This document shows positions 34,699 to 37,442 of a DNA stretch of 37,442 nucleotides, one piece after another (position 1 is the stretch's first letter; each line of letters opens with the position of its first letter). Source of the stretch: Chitinispirillaceae bacterium (lineage in GTDB: Bacteria; Fibrobacterota; Chitinivibrionia; Chitinivibrionales; Chitinispirillaceae). The stretch is from contig JAFGDP010000118.1 of NCBI GenBank assembly GCA_016932075.1, forward strand, positions 1-37,442, given 5' to 3'. The position numbers and the translations under genes were made by a program. The notes below the pieces were generated by a model. That model was not told the origin of the DNA. It made no database searches and saw only the letters and a program-made list of their open reading frames with translations.

Positions 34699-35751
34699 TT
34701 ACCGCCCCATATCGCGAAACAATATTCCGAAAAGCACAAGAAGCGCCCCTCCGCCAAGAATTGCCGCTTTCCCCGCGCTGTCCAGCGATCCGGCAGTAAA
34801 GGCAAGACCGTAATTATACGCAATGGCAGCACCCGCCGTCATACCGGTAATGGTAATGGCGCTGTCGGTATTTCCCTGCGACGCCAGAATGAGCTGGCGA
34901 AAGGGGCAGCCTCCGAGCAGCACCGACGCAAGGCCGACCACCGATAGTGCGAGAAAGCTCCAGAGCGCATCCGCCGATCCGATAATATGAACGCCCCAGT
35001 GCATCTGGCCCAGAACAATGTTGGCCGCCATGGCCGAGATCACGAGGAACACAAATCCCATGAGCAGGGTGAAATCGCCAATTAAAAACAGGTTCCGGAA
35101 CCCGCCGATAAAGCAGAGCTTGCTCTGCTGTCCAAGGACACCAATGACCACACCAATGCCCAGAGCGATAAAAAGCGGCGCATGCCGTTCATGTGACATG
35201 GTGAGAAACGAGGACCCGGCAACAAGCAGCACCAACAGCAGCACAAGCACCCCGTGAAATAGAAGCCCGTTTGCCCGGCCGGCCGGTGCTGTTTTGCCGA
35301 GCGAAAACCCTCTGGCGAGAAACAGCGTACCGCCATACGCACCGGCAATAAGACCCGCACAACCGGCCAATGCGCCGGGATCTCCGCCGGCCAGACGCAA
35401 TCCGGTTCTCATCGGACAGCCGATAAAGGCGAAAACGCCGAACGCCAGCACCATGCCGATAATAAACCGGGCAAAAGGAGACGATCCTCCTGCCGGCTTA
35501 AATCCCTTTGAAAACAGCGACGCGATCAAAGCGCCGAATGCGATTGCCGCTATCTCAGGCCGTAGATAGCTGAACTCAATGACTTGATGTAAGCCAAACG
35601 CCCCTGCGATATCCCGCAGGAAACAGGCAACAGAAACACCACCGTCCACCGGATTGCCCAAAAAGGAGAGCACCGCAGATCCCACGCCGGCAACAGTTCC
35701 AGCCGCAGCAAGCCACACCGTATCACCCATCGACAGTCTGGGGTATCGCAT
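34699..35751 (-). CDS. yedE: YedE-type selenium/sulfur compound transporter
   Basis: 350 residues from ATG 35751. About ten membrane spans with the YeeE/YedE cysteine motifs that guide the chalcogen substrate: IGCPMRTGLRLAGGD, KLCFIGGFRN and LLGGCPFRQLILASQGNTDS. That last motif, and the partner DUF3343 gene, favour the selenium-metabolism branch (YedE/FdhT) over the thiosulfate transporter TsuA. It imports a selenium or sulfur species across the inner membrane. It begins 5 bases after the SUMF1-gene stop. No selD, selA/B or selenoprotein gene is present in this window. Confidence 0.88.
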   Translation of the reverse strand: MRYPRLSMGDTVWLAAAGTVAGVGSAVLSFLGNPVDGGVSVACFLRDIAGAFGLHQVIEFSYLRPEIAAIAFGALIASLFSKGFKPAGGSSPFARFIIGMVLAFGVFAFIGCPMRTGLRLAGGDPGALAGCAGLIAGAYGGTLFLARGFSLGKTAPAGRANGLLFHGVLVLLLVLLVAGSSFLTMSHERHAPLFIALGIGVVIGVLGQQSKLCFIGGFRNLFLIGDFTLLMGFVFLVISAMAANIVLGQMHWGVHIIGSADALWSFLALSVVGLASVLLGGCPFRQLILASQGNTDSAITITGMTAGAAIAYNYGLAFTAGSLDSAGKAAILGGGALLVLFGILFRDMGR

Positions 35752-35756
35752 GCCTC

Positions 35757-36644
35757 TTATCCTAGTTCCGGCGAGGTTCGAGATGCAAGCGAATCCGGGC
35801 GTTGCTCGCCTGCTTCGGTATTCTTCACACACCTGAAACCGATGCTTTTTTTGCGAATACTGGGATGGAACGAGTTCCGTCGCGTCGCACGCAGCGCATG
35901 CGCCGGCGTACCGCTGCAGCACCCTAAAAAAACCCAGTTGCCTCCCCGCACCACTTTCCGTTTTCCCTTTTCAGGCCCCTGGGGATTCTTCTTTTCTGCT
36001 GTTTGATAATAGTCCCGATCATACCAGTCCATGCACCAGTTCCATACATTGCCGACCAGGTCCGATACTCCGTAGGGTGAACGTCCAAGTTCGCACATGC
36101 CGACTGCAGGCATTTTTTCGGTTATTTCGGTAGTGGCCCTTTTTTTATCGGGAAGTTCGTTTCCCCACGGGTAGGTGCGCCGATCGTCCCCCCGGGCAGC
36201 CTTTTCCCATTGGGCTTCGGTGGGAAGGGAAATTCGTGCATTCTCTTTTTTCGAACGCCACTGGCAGTACGCCATTGCATCCTTCCATGAAACACCAACC
36301 ACCGGCTGATGAGGATGATTGCACCGGGGGTCATTCCAGTAGAGCGGTTCTTCATAGCCTGACTCCTTGACGAACTCTCCATATTGGGTATTGGTCACCG
36401 GGTAAATATCAATATAAAACGAGTCGATCCAGAGCTTATGTACGGGTTGTTCGTCTTTTTCCCCTTTTTGCGAGCCCATCTGGAAAAAACCCGCGGGAAC
36501 CAGTACCATGTCATTCTGCACCGCAGCCGAAGCCGGTGGTGTGTTCCGCGCCTCGTGCGATCCGGGCCTGGCAACCAGATAATAAACCATTCCTGCAACA
36601 GCACATGCGGCGATTACCGCCCCAGTAAGGCACGCCTTTTTCAT
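35757..36644 (-). CDS. membrane-anchored SUMF1/FGE-fold protein
   Basis: 295 residues; AGGGA lies about 9 bases before ATG 36644. An N-terminal anchor (residues 4-25, LTGAVIAACAVAGMVYYLVA) is followed by a complete formylglycine-generating-enzyme-like fold: MVLVPAGFFQMGS, YPVTNTQYGEFV, ISLPTEAQWEKAARG, GNVWNWCMDWYD, VVRGGNWVF and SIGFRCVK. The catalytic Cys pair of true FGE (spacing of five in GGSxxCxxxxC) is not at the expected place. An adjacent CC lies three to four residues later, so sulfatase activation is unlikely; a binding or other oxygen-chemistry role is possible. It is the first gene of the operon with yedE, DUF3343 and the O-antigen ligase gene. Confidence 0.85.
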   Translation of the reverse strand: MKKACLTGAVIAACAVAGMVYYLVARPGSHEARNTPPASAAVQNDMVLVPAGFFQMGSQKGEKDEQPVHKLWIDSFYIDIYPVTNTQYGEFVKESGYEEPLYWNDPRCNHPHQPVVGVSWKDAMAYCQWRSKKENARISLPTEAQWEKAARGDDRRTYPWGNELPDKKRATTEITEKMPAVGMCELGRSPYGVSDLVGNVWNWCMDWYDRDYYQTAEKKNPQGPEKGKRKVVRGGNWVFLGCCSGTPAHALRATRRNSFHPSIRKKSIGFRCVKNTEAGEQRPDSLASRTSPELG

Positions 36645-36760
36645 CCGATTTCCCTAGTCAAAGGAAATGAGGTTCCCGTTCTAAAATATACATCATTACC
36701 GATGATTTTAATCGGGGGGGCCGCGGCCGGGTTGGCCGATTTAAAAACCTTTTTTCTGTG

Positions 36761-36795
36761 AAAAAAGGCGGGGCAGCATATCGCTGCCCCGCCTT
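36761..36795 (-). terminator. intrinsic terminator of the GH31-type gene
   Basis: GGCGGGGCAGC (36767-36777) and GCTGCCCCGCC (36783-36793) form an 11-bp stem, extended by flanking A/T pairs. The A-run 36761-36766 reads as a U-run on the minus strand. It sits 27 bases beyond the stop at 36822. Confidence 0.92.
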
Positions 36796-36821
36796 GTATT
36801 CAGTCCGTCTGATCACTTACA

Positions 36822-37442
36822 TTAAAGAATCAGCTTCTCTACGGTCGTCTTGCCGGAAGCCCGGACCTTTACAAAATACATGGTCGGCGTATTCCGCTTG
36901 ACCGGAATGGAGTAGTCGGCTGCCGATGATCCGGCACGCTTTGTAATAACCTTACCCTGCGCATTGAGAATCTCGACCCAGTGTTTCCCGCCGACAGGAA
37001 CCGAGACCTTGATCGCACCGGCCATTTGAGAAACAGCCACCTTCTGCTTTACCGCATTGGAAAAATCGGGTGTCACGCCGACCTGTCCGCCCGCCGCAAT
37101 GACCGGGAATCCGCTGCTCACGTTCGCGCCTGATGCGCCGCCTGTTCCGATATAACAGACGCCGCCATTAGCAGCTTCCCAGAACCATCCCGCCGTACCA
37201 CGGTTATAATTGGCCGCAGTCGTCTGGGTCAGGGGAGTACTGCCGACCGTCACGTTCTTGACCTCTGGCACGCAGTGGACCTCAACGCGCCAGATTCTCT
37301 TTGCCTGCGAGCAATATTTCGATCCTGCAAAGGCGCCGATGTTTACCGTTGTCTGCTGGTTGGCAGGCGCATAGCTGAAGCTGAGGGTGGTCTTCTTCGG
37401 GGTTTCGTCCTCATAGAGCACGAACGAGCCGGTCGACGCGGC
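36822..37442 (-). CDS. C-terminal part of a GH31-type glycosidase with sorting tail
   Basis: The frame enters from the right edge and ends at 36822; about 207 residues are visible and there is no true start in the window. GSFVLYEDE followed by a beta-sheet ending GSKYCSQAKRIWRVEVHCV corresponds to the DUF5110 domain that follows the catalytic barrel in GH31 alpha-glucosidases and alpha-xylosidases. The last 80 residues form a sorting domain (VSVPVGGKHWVEILNAQGKV, then MYFVKVRASGKTTVEKLIL). The catalytic domain lies outside, so the GH31 call rests on this accessory domain only. Confidence 0.72.
   Translation of the reverse strand, partial: AASTGSFVLYEDETPKKTTLSFSYAPANQQTTVNIGAFAGSKYCSQAKRIWRVEVHCVPEVKNVTVGSTPLTQTTAANYNRGTAGWFWEAANGGVCYIGTGGASGANVSSGFPVIAAGGQVGVTPDFSNAVKQKVAVSQMAGAIKVSVPVGGKHWVEILNAQGKVITKRAGSSAADYSIPVKRNTPTMYFVKVRASGKTTVEKLIL

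Noticed and set aside
1..37442. Search for CRISPR arrays, insertion sequences, transposases, phage genes and integrase or attachment sites.
   Set aside because: No regularly spaced repeats, transposase-like frames, terminal inverted repeats or phage proteins were seen.

Overview
The window comes from a Gram-negative, polysaccharide-degrading bacterium. Three things point to the Fibrobacterota/Chitinispirillia side of the Fibrobacterota-Bacteroidota group: cellulases of families GH8 and GH9 and two PL9 pectate lyases in one stretch, many secreted enzymes ending in the same kind of C-terminal beta-sandwich (type IX secretion or FlgD-like sorting domain), and relatives of Bacteroidota families such as DUF4468, DUF6057/PD40 and PorV. 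This placement is inferred from gene families; no rRNA or tRNA gene was found.

Layout. 1-8643 is an exported-protein region: a PL9 lyase cut by the window edge (-), a DUF4468-like lipoprotein (+), a complete PL9 lyase (+) behind a leader rich in palindromes, a 69-residue membrane protein and a DUF4832-like protein (-), a lectin-fold-like secreted protein (+) and a gingipain-like C25 peptidase (+). 8890-11172 is a secreted M23 peptidase with an N-terminal propeller. Next to it are the remains of a PorV-like outer-membrane gene and an ABC-2 permease/ATPase pair (-). 13533-15654 holds a putP-type sodium/proline symporter and an AT-rich YjdF-like membrane protein (+). 15791-22224 is the cellulose block: GH8 then GH9 in one operon (-), with a divergent protein made of two tandem carbohydrate-binding-like modules (+). 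22592-25095 is an ECF sigma factor coupled to a FecR/PEGA/TPR membrane protein (-), and 25225-27882 is valS (-).

27940-28245 is an orphan sorting-domain remnant. 28335-31855 is a coupled pair: a DUF6057-like polytopic membrane protein and a lipoprotein beta-propeller carrying one CxxCH haem c motif. Convergent to it is a tightly packed operon (36644 to 31871, -): a SUMF1-domain protein, a YedE-type selenium/sulfur transporter, a DUF3343 protein and an O-antigen ligase/TPR protein. The window ends in the C-terminal part of a GH31-type glycosidase.

How they fit together. The cell degrades cellulose, pectin and other plant glycans with exported, probably surface-anchored enzymes that share a secretion tag. 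The ECF sigma/FecR unit is a plausible envelope sensor but carries no obvious link to a particular target. The least explained parts are the DUF6057/haem-propeller pair with the adjoining Se/S-transport plus O-antigen ligase operon, the structured leader of the second PL9 gene, and the two decayed secretion-related fragments.
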